This document shows positions 31,067-41,629 of a stretch of 64,000 nt of DNA, one piece after another. Source of the stretch: Micromonospora costi (GTDB lineage: Bacteria; Actinomycetota; Actinomycetes; Mycobacteriales; Micromonosporaceae). The stretch is from the NCBI RefSeq assembly GCF_003626655.1, contig NZ_RBAN01000002.1:496001-560000 (forward strand). The letters are read 5' to 3'. The translations under genes and the position numbers were made by a program. Every line of letters starts with the position of its first letter. The stretch's first letter is position 1. The notes beneath the pieces were generated by a model. It was not told where the DNA came from. It did no database searches and worked only from the letters and a program-made list of their open reading frames with translations.

Positions 31067-31555
31067 TCAGGCGAACGAGATCTGGTCTCCGACGACCTTG
31101 ACGTCCTTGCGGCCCAGCGGGCGCGTGGCGGGGCCGGCCTTGACCGAGCCGTCCTCGATCGAGAAGCGGCTGCCGTGGCAGGTGCAGTTGATCGTTCCGC
31201 CGTCGACGTTCGAGACCGGGCAGCCCTGGTGCGTACAGATCGGGTCGAACCCCTTGAACTGGCCGGCCGTGGGCTGGGTGATCACCACGCCCTCGGCCGC
31301 GAGGACCTTGCCGCCGCCGAGCGGGATGTCGGTGGTGGTCGCCAGGGACTGCGAGCCCTGCCGGTTGCCGCCGCCGGCGTCACCGGTGCTGGGCACCGCG
31401 GGCCCACCGCTGGTGGGCTGCCCGGTCGTACCGTTGCCCGAGCCGTCCCCGCCGCAGGCGGTCAGGACGACGGCCGCTCCGACCGCGCCGGCGCCGGCGA
31501 GCAGGACCCGCCGCGTCTGCGTACCCGGACCGGTCCGCACCTGATCGTCACTCAT
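31067..31555 (-). CDS. Tat-exported Rieske (2Fe-2S) lipoprotein
   Basis: A Rieske protein of 162 residues. The N terminus has a twin-arginine signal TQTRRVLLAGAGAVGAAVVL ending in a lipobox LTAC, so the folded cluster protein is probably exported and lipid-anchored. A Gly/Ser/Thr-rich linker of about 50 residues follows. The cluster ligands are in CTHQGCPV near residue 107 and CTCHGSRF near residue 123; the two extra cysteines would form the usual disulfide. ATG at 31555 is chosen because it places the signal at the N terminus. Its redox partner is unknown; it is not next to cytochrome bc genes. Confidence 0.88.
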   Translation of the reverse strand: MSDDQVRTGPGTQTRRVLLAGAGAVGAAVVLTACGGDGSGNGTTGQPTSGGPAVPSTGDAGGGNRQGSQSLATTTDIPLGGGKVLAAEGVVITQPTAGQFKGFDPICTHQGCPVSNVDGGTINCTCHGSRFSIEDGSVKAGPATRPLGRKDVKVVGDQISFA

Positions 31556-31740
31556 ACCTCGCCCTTCCGTTTCGGCTGCCGCGGCCCGCCCTGGCGCGTG
31601 GCCCACACTGCTTACACACGCCCCACTGTGCCCGACGGTTCATCCGGATCATGCCGGAACCCGGGTACGGCGCCCGGAGTTGGCCCGGCCTGGCGTGACC
31701 GGCTCGACAGCCCTGGAGCGACCGTGGTCGACACCGGATC

Positions 31741-31785
31741 GCCGACGTGGCGGCATCCGGCGCACCCGGACACCGCCACGTCGGC
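31741..31785 (-). terminator. Terminator hairpin of uvrA
   Basis: A perfect 13-base-pair inverted repeat (GCCGACGTGGCGG at 31741-31753 and its complement at 31773-31785) starts 48 bases after the uvrA stop. An inner CCGG pairing extends it. There is no T tract. Confidence 0.6.
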
Positions 31786-31832
31786 GACCTGGAGTCAGCG
31801 CCGCCGCGACGCCCGTCCCGCGCGTGGGCGGC

Positions 31833-34775
<2,943 letters not shown>

Positions 34776-34869
34776 GGTCCGTGTACTCCCGGGTAAGAAG
34801 GTGAGGCGGTTCTGTCCGCTCGACGGCGAGGGTGAGCGGTTGTGCGGGCGCAGGAATGACGCCTCGGCA

Positions 34870-34892
34870 ACTCTAGCCCTGAGGTACGACAA
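34870..34892 (-). promoter_or_regulatory. RecA-NDp-like promoter of uvrA
   Basis: TTGTCG (34892-34887), an 11-base spacer and TAGAGT (34875-34870) keep the hexamers and the short spacing of PafBC-dependent promoters. The GTG after TTGTCR is TAC here, so the match is partial. The leader to the uvrA start would be about 88 bases. Confidence 0.5.
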
Positions 34893-34970
34893 TTCTCCGC
34901 GCCCGCACATTCCCCCAGCTCAGGCCGGTCGGGCGGGGCGTCAGAGCCCACCCGACCGGGCGCCCTGGCC

Positions 34971-35065
34971 GGCTGTGAGAACCCGCCCGGCGACGCGCCC
35001 GGGGCGGCTGTCAGAACCCGCCCGGCGATGTGCCCGGGGCGGCTGTCAGAACCCGCCCGGCGAGG
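34971..35065. repeat. 35-bp tandem repeat duplicating the rsgA 3' end
   Basis: Copies at 34971-35005, 35006-35040 and a partial one from 35041 begin GGCTGTCAGAACCCGCCCGG (one base differs in the first). The third copy is the end of rsgA itself, including the stop codon, so the gene's tail has been duplicated twice downstream. Confidence 0.88.
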
Positions 35066-36125
35066 GCGGCCGGGCCGGCCGGTTGGCCCGCCGGCGCGCC
35101 CCGCGCCACCCGCCGCGACGCTCGGCCGCGAGCCGGGCCTCCCGCCGCCGGCTCTCGAAGGCCACCTCCCGCTGCAACCGGCGCCAGCTCTCCCAGCGCC
35201 GGGTGCTCAGGTCACCGCTCTCCAGCGCCTCCCGCACCGCGCAGGCCGGCTCGCCGTCGTGCGCGCAGTCCGCGTACCGGCAGCCGGTCGCCAGGTCGGC
35301 GATGTCGGCGAAGGCCCGGTCCAGGCCCGCCGAGCCGTCCAGCAGGCCAACCGCACGGACCCCCGGGGTGTCCAGCACCGCGCCGCCGCCGGGCACCGGC
35401 ACCAGGGAGCGCCACGTGGTGGTGTGGCGGCCCTTGCCGTCCACGCGACGGATCGCCTGTGTGGGCATCACCACCGCGCCGGCCAGCGCGTTGACGAGGC
35501 TCGACTTGCCCGCGCCGGACGGGCCGAGCAGGCCGAGGGTCCGCCCGGGTGCGACCTGCGCCCGCAGCGGGTCGAGGCCGGCGCCGCGTTCGGCGCTGAC
35601 CGGCAGCACCGGCACGCCCGGCGCGACCGCCGCGAGCTGGCGGGCGATCGCCTCCGGGTCGGCGGCCAGGTCGGCCTTGGTGAGGACGACCAGCGGTTGG
35701 GCGCCGGACTCGTGGACGAGGGAGAGCAGCCGCTCGATGCGGCCGGTGTCCGGTTCCGGGTGGACGGGTTCGACGACCGCGGCGGCGTCGAGGTTGGCGG
35801 CGAGCACCTGCCCGCTGGCGTCCTTGCCGGCGGTCCGGCGCACCAGCGCGGTACGGCGCGGCAGCACCGCCTCGACGGTGTGCCGCCCGTCCGGCCAGGT
35901 GGCGACCAGCACCCAGTCGCCCGCACAGGGCAGGGTGGTGAGGTCGCGGGCGGCGGCGGCGAGCACCGTGCCGCCCAGGCTGGCGCGGACCGGTCCGTCC
36001 GCGCAGAGCACGGTGCAGACCCCCCGGTCGACCCGGGCCACCCGGCCCGGGCGGTGGTCGGTACGCCGTCGTACGTGGGCCGCCCACCCGGCGTCCCAGC
36101 CGAGGGCGGTCAGGTCGATCTTCAT
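35046..36125 (-). CDS. rsgA: Ribosome small-subunit GTPase RsgA
   Basis: A circularly permuted GTPase (359 aa) for late 30S maturation. An N-terminal OB-like part is followed by the permuted motifs: G4 VLTKADL near residue 146, G1 LLGPSGAGKSSLVNAL near residue 203, and G3 LDTPGVRAVGL. The zinc-binding end is CRYADCAHDGEPACAV near residue 287. A basic Arg-rich tail closes the protein. ATG at 36125 is used; longer in-frame sequence overlaps the divergent gene. The 3' end is repeated in tandem beyond the stop. Confidence 0.93.
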   Translation of the reverse strand: MKIDLTALGWDAGWAAHVRRRTDHRPGRVARVDRGVCTVLCADGPVRASLGGTVLAAAARDLTTLPCAGDWVLVATWPDGRHTVEAVLPRRTALVRRTAGKDASGQVLAANLDAAAVVEPVHPEPDTGRIERLLSLVHESGAQPLVVLTKADLAADPEAIARQLAAVAPGVPVLPVSAERGAGLDPLRAQVAPGRTLGLLGPSGAGKSSLVNALAGAVVMPTQAIRRVDGKGRHTTTWRSLVPVPGGGAVLDTPGVRAVGLLDGSAGLDRAFADIADLATGCRYADCAHDGEPACAVREALESGDLSTRRWESWRRLQREVAFESRRREARLAAERRGGWRGARRRANRPARPPSPGGF

Positions 36126-36299
36126 GGTTTCCTCATCGGTGTCGCAGGGTTTGGCGGAACACGCGTGCCACGACCGGCATGAGCCCCACCTCCTCCCGAC
36201 GTCCCGGTGCCGCGTTGCCGCCGACGGTAGGGCGTGCGGCGACGCGCCGGAAGCGATTTCCCCGGCGACTGCGGCCCGCGGGACCGCTAGGGTCGGAGG

Positions 36300-37016
36300 G
36301 TGACCACGGATCCGCTGCTGCTGACCGGCGAGGTGGACGCCGCGACGTCGCGGCTGCTGCGCGCCGCGGCCACCTTCGACGAGGCGGACCTGGCCGCCGG
36401 GTCGCTGCTGCCCGGCTGGACCCGCGGTCACGTCCTGGCCCACCTGGCGCGCAACGCCGACGGCTTCGTCAACCTGCTCACCGCCGCCCGCACCGGCGAG
36501 CCGCGGCCGATGTACGACTCGCCGGCCGGCCGCGTGGCGGCGATCGAGGCCGGCGCCGACCGGCCCGCCGCCGCGCACCTGGACGACCTGCGCCGCTCGG
36601 CTGACCGGTTCGCCGACGCCGCGGCCGCCATGCCGGCCGAGGCGTGGACAGTAACGGTCGAGACGCCGGGCGGTCCCCGGGTCGCCGCGGAGCTGGTCTG
36701 GTGCCGGCTGCGCGAGGTGGAGGTGCACCACCTGGACCTGGCCGCCGGGCACCGGCCGGCCGACTGGCCGGAGACGTTCGCCCACCGGCTGCTGCACGAG
36801 GTCGCCACCGACCTGGTCGACCGACCCGGGGTGCCCTCGATGGTGCTCCGTTTCGACGGCAGCCGGCACGAGCTTCTGATCGGCGAGCGCGGGGGCGCGC
36901 CGGTCGTCGCCGGTCCCGCTCCCGACCTCGCCGCCTGGCTGATCGGCCGTGGCGGCGCCGACCGGCTGACCGTCACTCCCGACGGCCCCCTGCCGAACCC
37001 ACCCGAATGGATGTAG
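36300..37016 (+). CDS. Mycothiol-dependent maleylpyruvate isomerase family protein
   Basis: A DinB-fold protein (238 aa) with MDMPI N-terminal and C-terminal domains. Metal ligands are expected in LPGWTRGHVLAHLARN near residue 45 and in REVEVHHLDLAAG near residue 142. Proteins of this family use mycothiol as a cofactor for isomerase or transferase chemistry. The actual substrate here is unknown, and the name should not be read as proof of gentisate breakdown. GTG at 36300 follows GGAGG closely. Seven bases separate it from the metallo-hydrolase gene, so the two form an operon. Confidence 0.85.
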   Translation: MTTDPLLLTGEVDAATSRLLRAAATFDEADLAAGSLLPGWTRGHVLAHLARNADGFVNLLTAARTGEPRPMYDSPAGRVAAIEAGADRPAAAHLDDLRRSADRFADAAAAMPAEAWTVTVETPGGPRVAAELVWCRLREVEVHHLDLAAGHRPADWPETFAHRLLHEVATDLVDRPGVPSMVLRFDGSRHELLIGERGGAPVVAGPAPDLAAWLIGRGGADRLTVTPDGPLPNPPEWM

Positions 37017-37023
37017 AGACCAG

Positions 37024-37677
37024 ATGACCTACAGCGGTGACGTGTCCCCCGGCGGCCCCCCGGCGGTGCGTGAGCTCGACCGGCTCACGATCAGCAAGCT
37101 GTCGGTGGGCCCGATGGACAACAACGCGTACCTGCTGACCTGCCGCGGCACCGGCGAGCAGGTGCTGATCGACGCCGCCAACGAGGCGCCCCGCCTGCTG
37201 GAGCTGGTCGGCGGCGGCGGCCTCACGGCCGTGGTCACCACGCACCGGCACATGGACCACTGGGTGGCGCTGGAGGAGGTCGTGGCCAAGACCGGCGCGC
37301 GGGCGCTCGTGCACGCCGACGACGCGTCCGGCCTGCCGATCGAGGCGGAGACCGTGGCCGACGGCGACACGATCCCGGTCGGCGACTGCGCCCTGGAGGT
37401 CATCCATCTGCGCGGGCACACGCCCGGCTCGATCGCCCTGCTCTACCGGGACCCGGCCGGCACGCCGCACCTGTTCACCGGCGACAGTCTGTTTCCCGGT
37501 GGTGTGGGGAACACCGAGAAGGACCCGGAGCGGTTCGCGGCGCTGATCGGCGACGTGGAGGCCAAGCTGTTCGACCGGCTGCCCGACGAGACCTGGTTCT
37601 ACCCGGGCCACGGGAAGGACAGCACGATCGGCGCGGAGCGGCCGGCGCTGCCGCAGTGGCGGGCCCGGGGCTGGTGA
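37024..37677 (+). CDS. MBL-fold (glyoxalase II-like) hydrolase
   Basis: A metallo-beta-lactamase-fold thioester hydrolase candidate (217 aa). Metal ligands are in TTHRHMDHW near residue 73, LRGHTPGS near residue 125, FTGDSLF and FYPGHGKD near residue 198, the full binuclear set. The substrate may be a mycothiol thioester because of the partner gene, but that is inference. ATG at 37024 lies seven bases after the DinB-type gene. A 3' inverted repeat follows its stop. Confidence 0.88.
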   Translation: MTYSGDVSPGGPPAVRELDRLTISKLSVGPMDNNAYLLTCRGTGEQVLIDAANEAPRLLELVGGGGLTAVVTTHRHMDHWVALEEVVAKTGARALVHADDASGLPIEAETVADGDTIPVGDCALEVIHLRGHTPGSIALLYRDPAGTPHLFTGDSLFPGGVGNTEKDPERFAALIGDVEAKLFDRLPDETWFYPGHGKDSTIGAERPALPQWRARGW

Positions 37678-37693
37678 CCGCCCTCCCCCTGTC

Positions 37694-37747
37694 GATCAAG
37701 AGCTTTGCGTCAGGACCCGACCCGGTGCTGACGCAAACCTCTTGATC
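37694..37747. terminator. Inverted repeat of the shared 3'-end family
   Basis: Arms 37694-37712 and 37729-37747 pair with one mismatch. The right arm is identical over 19 bases to the arm of the repeat at 8051-8108. It lies 16 bases past the MBL stop and 46 bases before the DedA stop, between convergent genes. Confidence 0.72.
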
Positions 37748-37793
37748 ACTGCGGCGGGGCACAGGGGGCGCGGGGGCCGGGGGCCGGGTGGGT

Positions 37794-38411
37794 TCAGGTG
37801 GTGGGGTTGGTCAGGGCGCGTAGCCGGCGGCGGGTGCCGAGCAGGACGACGCCGGCGAGCAGCAGCCCGACCGCCATGGTGACCAGCATCGGGCTCGACT
37901 CGCCGGGCAGCAGGCCGGCGAGCGACCGGGACGCGGTGCCGAGGACCAGGTAGAGCCCGGCCCAGCCGGCAGCCCCGAGGGCGGCGCAGCCGAGGAACCG
38001 CCGGTAGGACATGTGCAGTCCGCCGGCGGCCAGCGGCAGCAGCGCGTTGAACACGGGCAGGAACGGCGCCACGAGCACCATCCGCCCGCCGCCGCGGCGC
38101 AGGATGCCCTCGGCCGCCGCCCACCGGGCCTCACCGATCCAGCCGCCGACACGGCTGTGGCGGAGCCGGTCGCCGTAGCGGCGGCCCGCGAGGAAGCTCA
38201 GCGACCAGCCGGCCAGGCAGCCGACCACCACGGAGGTGAAGGTGGCCAGCCCGGTCGCGGGCCGGCCCACCCCCACCGCGGCGAGGATGGCCACGTCGCC
38301 GGGGACCAGCACCCCCAGCAGCGGTACGGCGTCGAAGAGCATCACCACCCCGAGCACCCCCATCAGCAGCGTGGTGGGGAGCTCTCCGACCTGGGCCAGC
38401 CAATCCGCCAT
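37794..38411 (-). CDS. DedA-family (VTT domain) membrane protein
   Basis: An integral membrane protein of 205 residues with about five or six hydrophobic segments. The DedA features are LLGVLVPGDVAILAA near residue 32, FLAGRRYGDRLRHSR and the re-entrant region PFLPVFNALLPLAAGGLHMS near residue 115. DedA proteins transport or flip lipid carriers, for example undecaprenyl phosphate. The FxxGRxxPxxR motif is altered here (APFLPVFNALLP lacks the arginine), so the function may differ from characterised members. ATG at 38411. Confidence 0.85.
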   Translation of the reverse strand: MADWLAQVGELPTTLLMGVLGVVMLFDAVPLLGVLVPGDVAILAAVGVGRPATGLATFTSVVVGCLAGWSLSFLAGRRYGDRLRHSRVGGWIGEARWAAAEGILRRGGGRMVLVAPFLPVFNALLPLAAGGLHMSYRRFLGCAALGAAGWAGLYLVLGTASRSLAGLLPGESSPMLVTMAVGLLLAGVVLLGTRRRLRALTNPTT

Positions 38412-38508
38412 GACCCGTACGCTATGGCGGCGTGTCACCTGGCACATCCGGCCGGATCCCCCACTGTGTCCCTGATCATCGTCTCGGGGTCGCCCCTGAG
38501 TCGGCGGC

Positions 38509-39201
38509 TCAGGACGGGCGCAGCACCTGCACCCGGCGTACCGGCGAGTCGACCGCCGGTTCGGTGGTCGGCACGGGGTAGCTGGCCACTGTGGCCAGCC
38601 GGTCCGGTGGCAGGTGGCCCCGGTCAGGGTCGCCCACCAGCACCTCCGCGCCGCCGGCCGCGGCCCGGGCGAGGAAGGGCAGCATCCGGTCGGCCAGCGC
38701 CCGGTCGTACAGCACATCGCCGGCGAGCAGCAGATCGGTCCCGTCGGTGGCGCGGTCCAGGAGGTCACCCCCGGTCACCGCGACCCGGACGCGGTTGGCC
38801 CGGGCGTTGATCGTGACCGCGGCGACGGCGTACGGGTCGATGTCGTTGGCGGTCACGTGGGCGGCCCCGGCGAGCGCGGCGGCGATCGCCACGAGGCCGG
38901 AGCCGGCGGCGAGGTCCAGGACCCGGCGCCCGGCGACCAGGTGGGGGTGGTCGAGCAGGTGGCGGGCCAGGGCCTGCCCGCCGGCCCAGACCGAGGCCCA
39001 GTACGGCGGCGGCAGGCGGTGGCCGGCGTTGGCCTCCATCCGGGCCCACCACAGGATCGGGTCCTCGGCCAGGTGCAGCCGGACCTCGGGCACGAACGGG
39101 GTGGGCGCGAGCCGCAGGCCGTCCGGCCCGTGGCCGGCGGCGATCTCGCGTTCCAGCTCCGTCAGCGCGGCGGCCGCGGCATCTCTCACCGGCGCTAGCA
39201 T
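38509..39201 (-). CDS. Class I SAM methyltransferase (PrmA/ETFB-KMT-like)
   Basis: A 230-residue Rossmann methyltransferase. The SAM motif is [20 protein letters not shown] near residue 95, followed by the acidic ANDIDPYAV and [13 protein letters not shown] motifs. The N-terminal part with [14 protein letters not shown] and [19 protein letters not shown] resembles the ETFB lysine and calmodulin-lysine methyltransferase group, which are related to the L11 methyltransferase. The substrate is probably a protein lysine, but this is inference. The ATG at 39201 gives this N terminus. Confidence 0.83.
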   Translation of the reverse strand: MLAPVRDAAAAALTELEREIAAGHGPDGLRLAPTPFVPEVRLHLAEDPILWWARMEANAGHRLPPPYWASVWAGGQALARHLLDHPHLVAGRRVLDLAAGSGLVAIAAALAGAAHVTANDIDPYAVAAVTINARANRVRVAVTGGDLLDRATDGTDLLLAGDVLYDRALADRMLPFLARAAAGGAEVLVGDPDRGHLPPDRLATVASYPVPTTEPAVDSPVRRVQVLRPS

Positions 39202-39291
39202 GCCGCAGCGGGGGTGTGGCGGTGCCCATTTCGCCAGGTCCCGGAAAGGTTCACCCGGGTGCCTCCGGCACTTCGCCCGGCGGATGTCGGT

Positions 39292-39320
39292 TTGGACCGT
39301 TACTGTCGGGGAGGTACAGG
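39292..39320 (+). promoter_or_regulatory. Candidate cold-shock gene promoter
   Basis: TTGGAC (39292-39297), 17 bases and TACAGG (39315-39320) precede the csp gene, leaving an untranslated leader of about 45 bases. Confidence 0.45.
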
Positions 39321-39372
39321 GCGACGATCGGCCGGCGGCCGGTGGTCGCCCGCTGTGAACAGGGAGAGACGC

Positions 39373-39576
39373 ATGGCAACCGGCACGGTTAAGTGGTTCA
39401 ACTCGGAAAAGGGCTTCGGCTTCATCGAGCAGGACGGCGGGGGCCCGGACGTGTTCGTCCACTACTCGGCCATTCAGAGCAGCGGCTACCGGGAGCTGAG
39501 CGAGGGGCAGAAGGTCGAGTTCGAGGTGACCCAGGGCCAGAAGGGCCCGCAGGCGGACAACGTACGCCCCATGTGA
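39373..39576 (+). CDS. Cold-shock domain protein
   Basis: A single cold-shock OB domain (67 aa) that binds single-stranded RNA and DNA. RNP1 is KGFGFIEQ and RNP2 is VFVHYSAI, preceded by the standard start [20 protein letters not shown] lies about five bases before the ATG at 39373. It is monocistronic, with convergent MFS downstream. It resembles the CspA/CspC proteins of streptomycetes and may be constitutive rather than cold-induced. Confidence 0.95.
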   Translation: MATGTVKWFNSEKGFGFIEQDGGGPDVFVHYSAIQSSGYRELSEGQKVEFEVTQGQKGPQADNVRPM

Positions 39577-39623
39577 GGTCCCACCGGTGCGGCGGCCGGA
39601 GAGCCCGGCCGCCGCACCGTTAC

Positions 39624-40949
39624 TCACCGCGCCGGCCCGCTTGCGGCGACCGCCGGCGTGGTGGTGTCGCGCGTGGACGCCGGGGGTGCGGAGGGCAGGT
39701 CCCGGTGCCGGCGCAGCGGGCCCGCGAACAGGATCAGCGGTGTGACCGCCAGCCAGGCGGTCATCGCCAGCACCGCCGTCCGGACCCCGAACACGGTGCC
39801 CAGCGCGCCGGCCAGCAGGGCGGCCAGCGGGATGGTGCCGTAGTTGAGCAGCTGCATGCTCACGGTGACGCGGCCCAGCAGGTGGTGCGGTGTGTAGGTC
39901 TGCCGGAAGCTGCCCTTGAGCACGTTGTTGACGGCCACGCCGAGGCTGATCAGCAGCCCGCCGAGGGCCGGCCAGAGCAGGGCGGCGCCGGGGCCGGCGA
40001 GCGGGATCAGCAGCGCGGGCGGCCCGCTGAGCACCGCGCAGCCCAGCATGGCCCGCGCGGTGCCGAGGCGGCGGCCCGCGAGGCTGGCCAGCAGCGCGCC
40101 CACCACGCCTCCGGCGCTCATCGCCGCGACGAGCAGGCCGACCACACCCGGGGCGAGCCGGACGTCACGGACCAGGAAGACGACGAGCACCGCCTGGTAG
40201 CCGATCAGCCCGATGTTGCTCGCGGCGCCGAAGACCGTCAGCACCCTCAGGTACGGGTCACGGGCGACGAACCGTACGCCGTCGGCGATCTCGCGGCGCA
40301 GTGACCGCGACCGGCCGGCGCGCGCCGGCCGGGGTTCGGCCGTCCGGATCCGCGCCAGGCAGGCGGCCGACACCAGGAAGCTCACGGCGTCCAGCAGCAG
40401 CGCGGCCACCGCGCCGACGGCCTGGGCGATCAGGCCGGCGAGGCCCGGACCGACCACGTAGCTCGCGGTCTGCGTGGCCTGCAGCTTCGCGTTGCCCTCC
40501 GGCACCTGTGCGGGACGCAGCAGAACGGGCAGGTAGACCTGGTCGGCGGTCTCGAAGAAGACCCGGGCGAGCCCGGCGCCGAGCGCGACGAGCAGCAGTT
40601 GCGCGACGGTGAGCGCCCCGAACAGCGTGGCGACCGGCACGCTGAGGAACAGCAGCGCCGACACCAGGTCGCAGATGATCATCACGGGCCGGCGGGGCAG
40701 CCGGTCCACCCAGGCGCCGGCCGGCAGGCCGACCAGCAGCCACGGCAGCCAGGCCGCGGCGGTCAGCACCGCCACCTGCACGGTGCTCGCGTCGAGCACG
40801 GCCACCGCCACCAGGGGCAGCGCCACCGCGGTGACGTTGCTGCCGACGCTGCTGACCGTCTGGGCCGCCCACAGCAGCCGGAAGTCGCGGTGGCGGAGCA
40901 GCCCGCCACGCCGCACGGGGGGTGCCCCGGACCGGGTGAGCGCGGTCAC
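39624..40949 (-). CDS. MFS transporter (enterobactin exporter-like)
   Basis: A 441-residue major facilitator with twelve predicted helices. RDFRLLWAAQTVSSVGSNVT starts the first helix, and GLPAGAWVDRLPRRPVMI is the A-motif-like loop between helices 2 and 3. SLAGRRLGTARAM is the equivalent in the second half. The family (MFS_3) exports drugs or siderophores. GTG at 40949 overlaps the ArsR stop by four bases (GTGA), so the regulator controls it directly in one operon. Confidence 0.9.
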   Translation of the reverse strand: MTALTRSGAPPVRRGGLLRHRDFRLLWAAQTVSSVGSNVTAVALPLVAVAVLDASTVQVAVLTAAAWLPWLLVGLPAGAWVDRLPRRPVMIICDLVSALLFLSVPVATLFGALTVAQLLLVALGAGLARVFFETADQVYLPVLLRPAQVPEGNAKLQATQTASYVVGPGLAGLIAQAVGAVAALLLDAVSFLVSAACLARIRTAEPRPARAGRSRSLRREIADGVRFVARDPYLRVLTVFGAASNIGLIGYQAVLVVFLVRDVRLAPGVVGLLVAAMSAGGVVGALLASLAGRRLGTARAMLGCAVLSGPPALLIPLAGPGAALLWPALGGLLISLGVAVNNVLKGSFRQTYTPHHLLGRVTVSMQLLNYGTIPLAALLAGALGTVFGVRTAVLAMTAWLAVTPLILFAGPLRRHRDLPSAPPASTRDTTTPAVAASGPAR

Positions 40950-41521
40950 GGCTGGGCCGGGACGCCGTAGGCGAACAGGAAGACGGGGTGGCGCTCCCGC
41001 CCGTCGTCGGGGACCTCCCGGTCGGCCCAGCGGGCCAGCAGGTCGGTCACCTCACGTCCGAGTTCGGCGAGTTCCTCCGGTGTGAGGTGCAACCACCGGT
41101 CGGTCGAGAACGGCCCGTCGCCCCACGCCGCGTGCGCCGTCTCGTCCGCCGCGTGCCAGGCGCGGGCGATCTGCACGTGCCGGTCGAGGTTGAGCGAGGT
41201 GGCGGCGTCGGCCACCGCGCGGGCCGCCGGGTCGGCGTCGAAGTCGGCGTTGGACCAGCGTACGGCGCGGCTGACCAGGCGCCACCACCGCTCGCGGCGG
41301 TCGCGGGCCCGTTCCGGCGCCTCGGTGACCAGCTCGGCGGCGGCGAGGACCTTGAGGTGGTGGCTCACGTTGGCCGGCGCCTGGCCGGTGCGCTCGGCGA
41401 GCAGGCCGACCGTGGCGGGACCGTGCACCTTGAGCACGTCCATCAGCCGCCGGCGCAGCGGGTGGGACAGAGCGGCCAGCACCCGGGAGTCGGTCACCTG
41501 GCGTACGTCGTGGTTCTCCAT
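40946..41521 (-). CDS. ArsR-family (HTH_20) regulator of the MFS gene
   Basis: A winged-helix regulator of 191 residues. The HTH block is SHPLRRRLMDVLKVHGPATV through LAERTGQAPANVSHHLKVLA near residue 45. There is no metal-binding cysteine motif, so it is not a metal sensor. The C-terminal half is long for ArsR and may bind a drug-like ligand. The palindrome at 41545-41562, just upstream, is its likely operator. It is co-transcribed with the transporter. Confidence 0.88.
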   Translation of the reverse strand: MENHDVRQVTDSRVLAALSHPLRRRLMDVLKVHGPATVGLLAERTGQAPANVSHHLKVLAAAELVTEAPERARDRRERWWRLVSRAVRWSNADFDADPAARAVADAATSLNLDRHVQIARAWHAADETAHAAWGDGPFSTDRWLHLTPEELAELGREVTDLLARWADREVPDDGRERHPVFLFAYGVPAQP

Positions 41522-41539
41522 GCCACCAGCGTGACATCA

Positions 41540-41581
41540 GCAAGAGCTGTTGTGCAACAGCTATTGCGTAATAACTCTTGC
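41540..41581 (-). promoter_or_regulatory. Nested palindromic operator of the ArsR-MFS operon
   Basis: AGCTGTTG-TG-CAACAGCT (41545-41562) is a perfect 8-bp inverted repeat with a two-base centre. It is nested in a wider GCAAGAG (41540-41546) / CTCTTGC (41575-41581) pair. It lies 24 bases before the ArsR start codon in a clearly AT-rich patch that should contain the promoter. Confidence 0.65.
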
Positions 41582-41629
41582 CGTACGGGTGGGCGGGCCG
41601 CCCCCGGGCCGGGGCGGCCCGCCCACGAC

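Noticed and set aside
27343..31101. A 1252-codon plus-strand frame across recQ and uvrC
   Set aside because: It overlaps two recognisable genes in other frames and contains no motif. The high GC content explains the lack of stops.
34776..34920. A LexA/SOS box at uvrA
   Set aside because: No GTTC/GAAC-type palindrome is found there; the region fits a PafBC-type promoter better.
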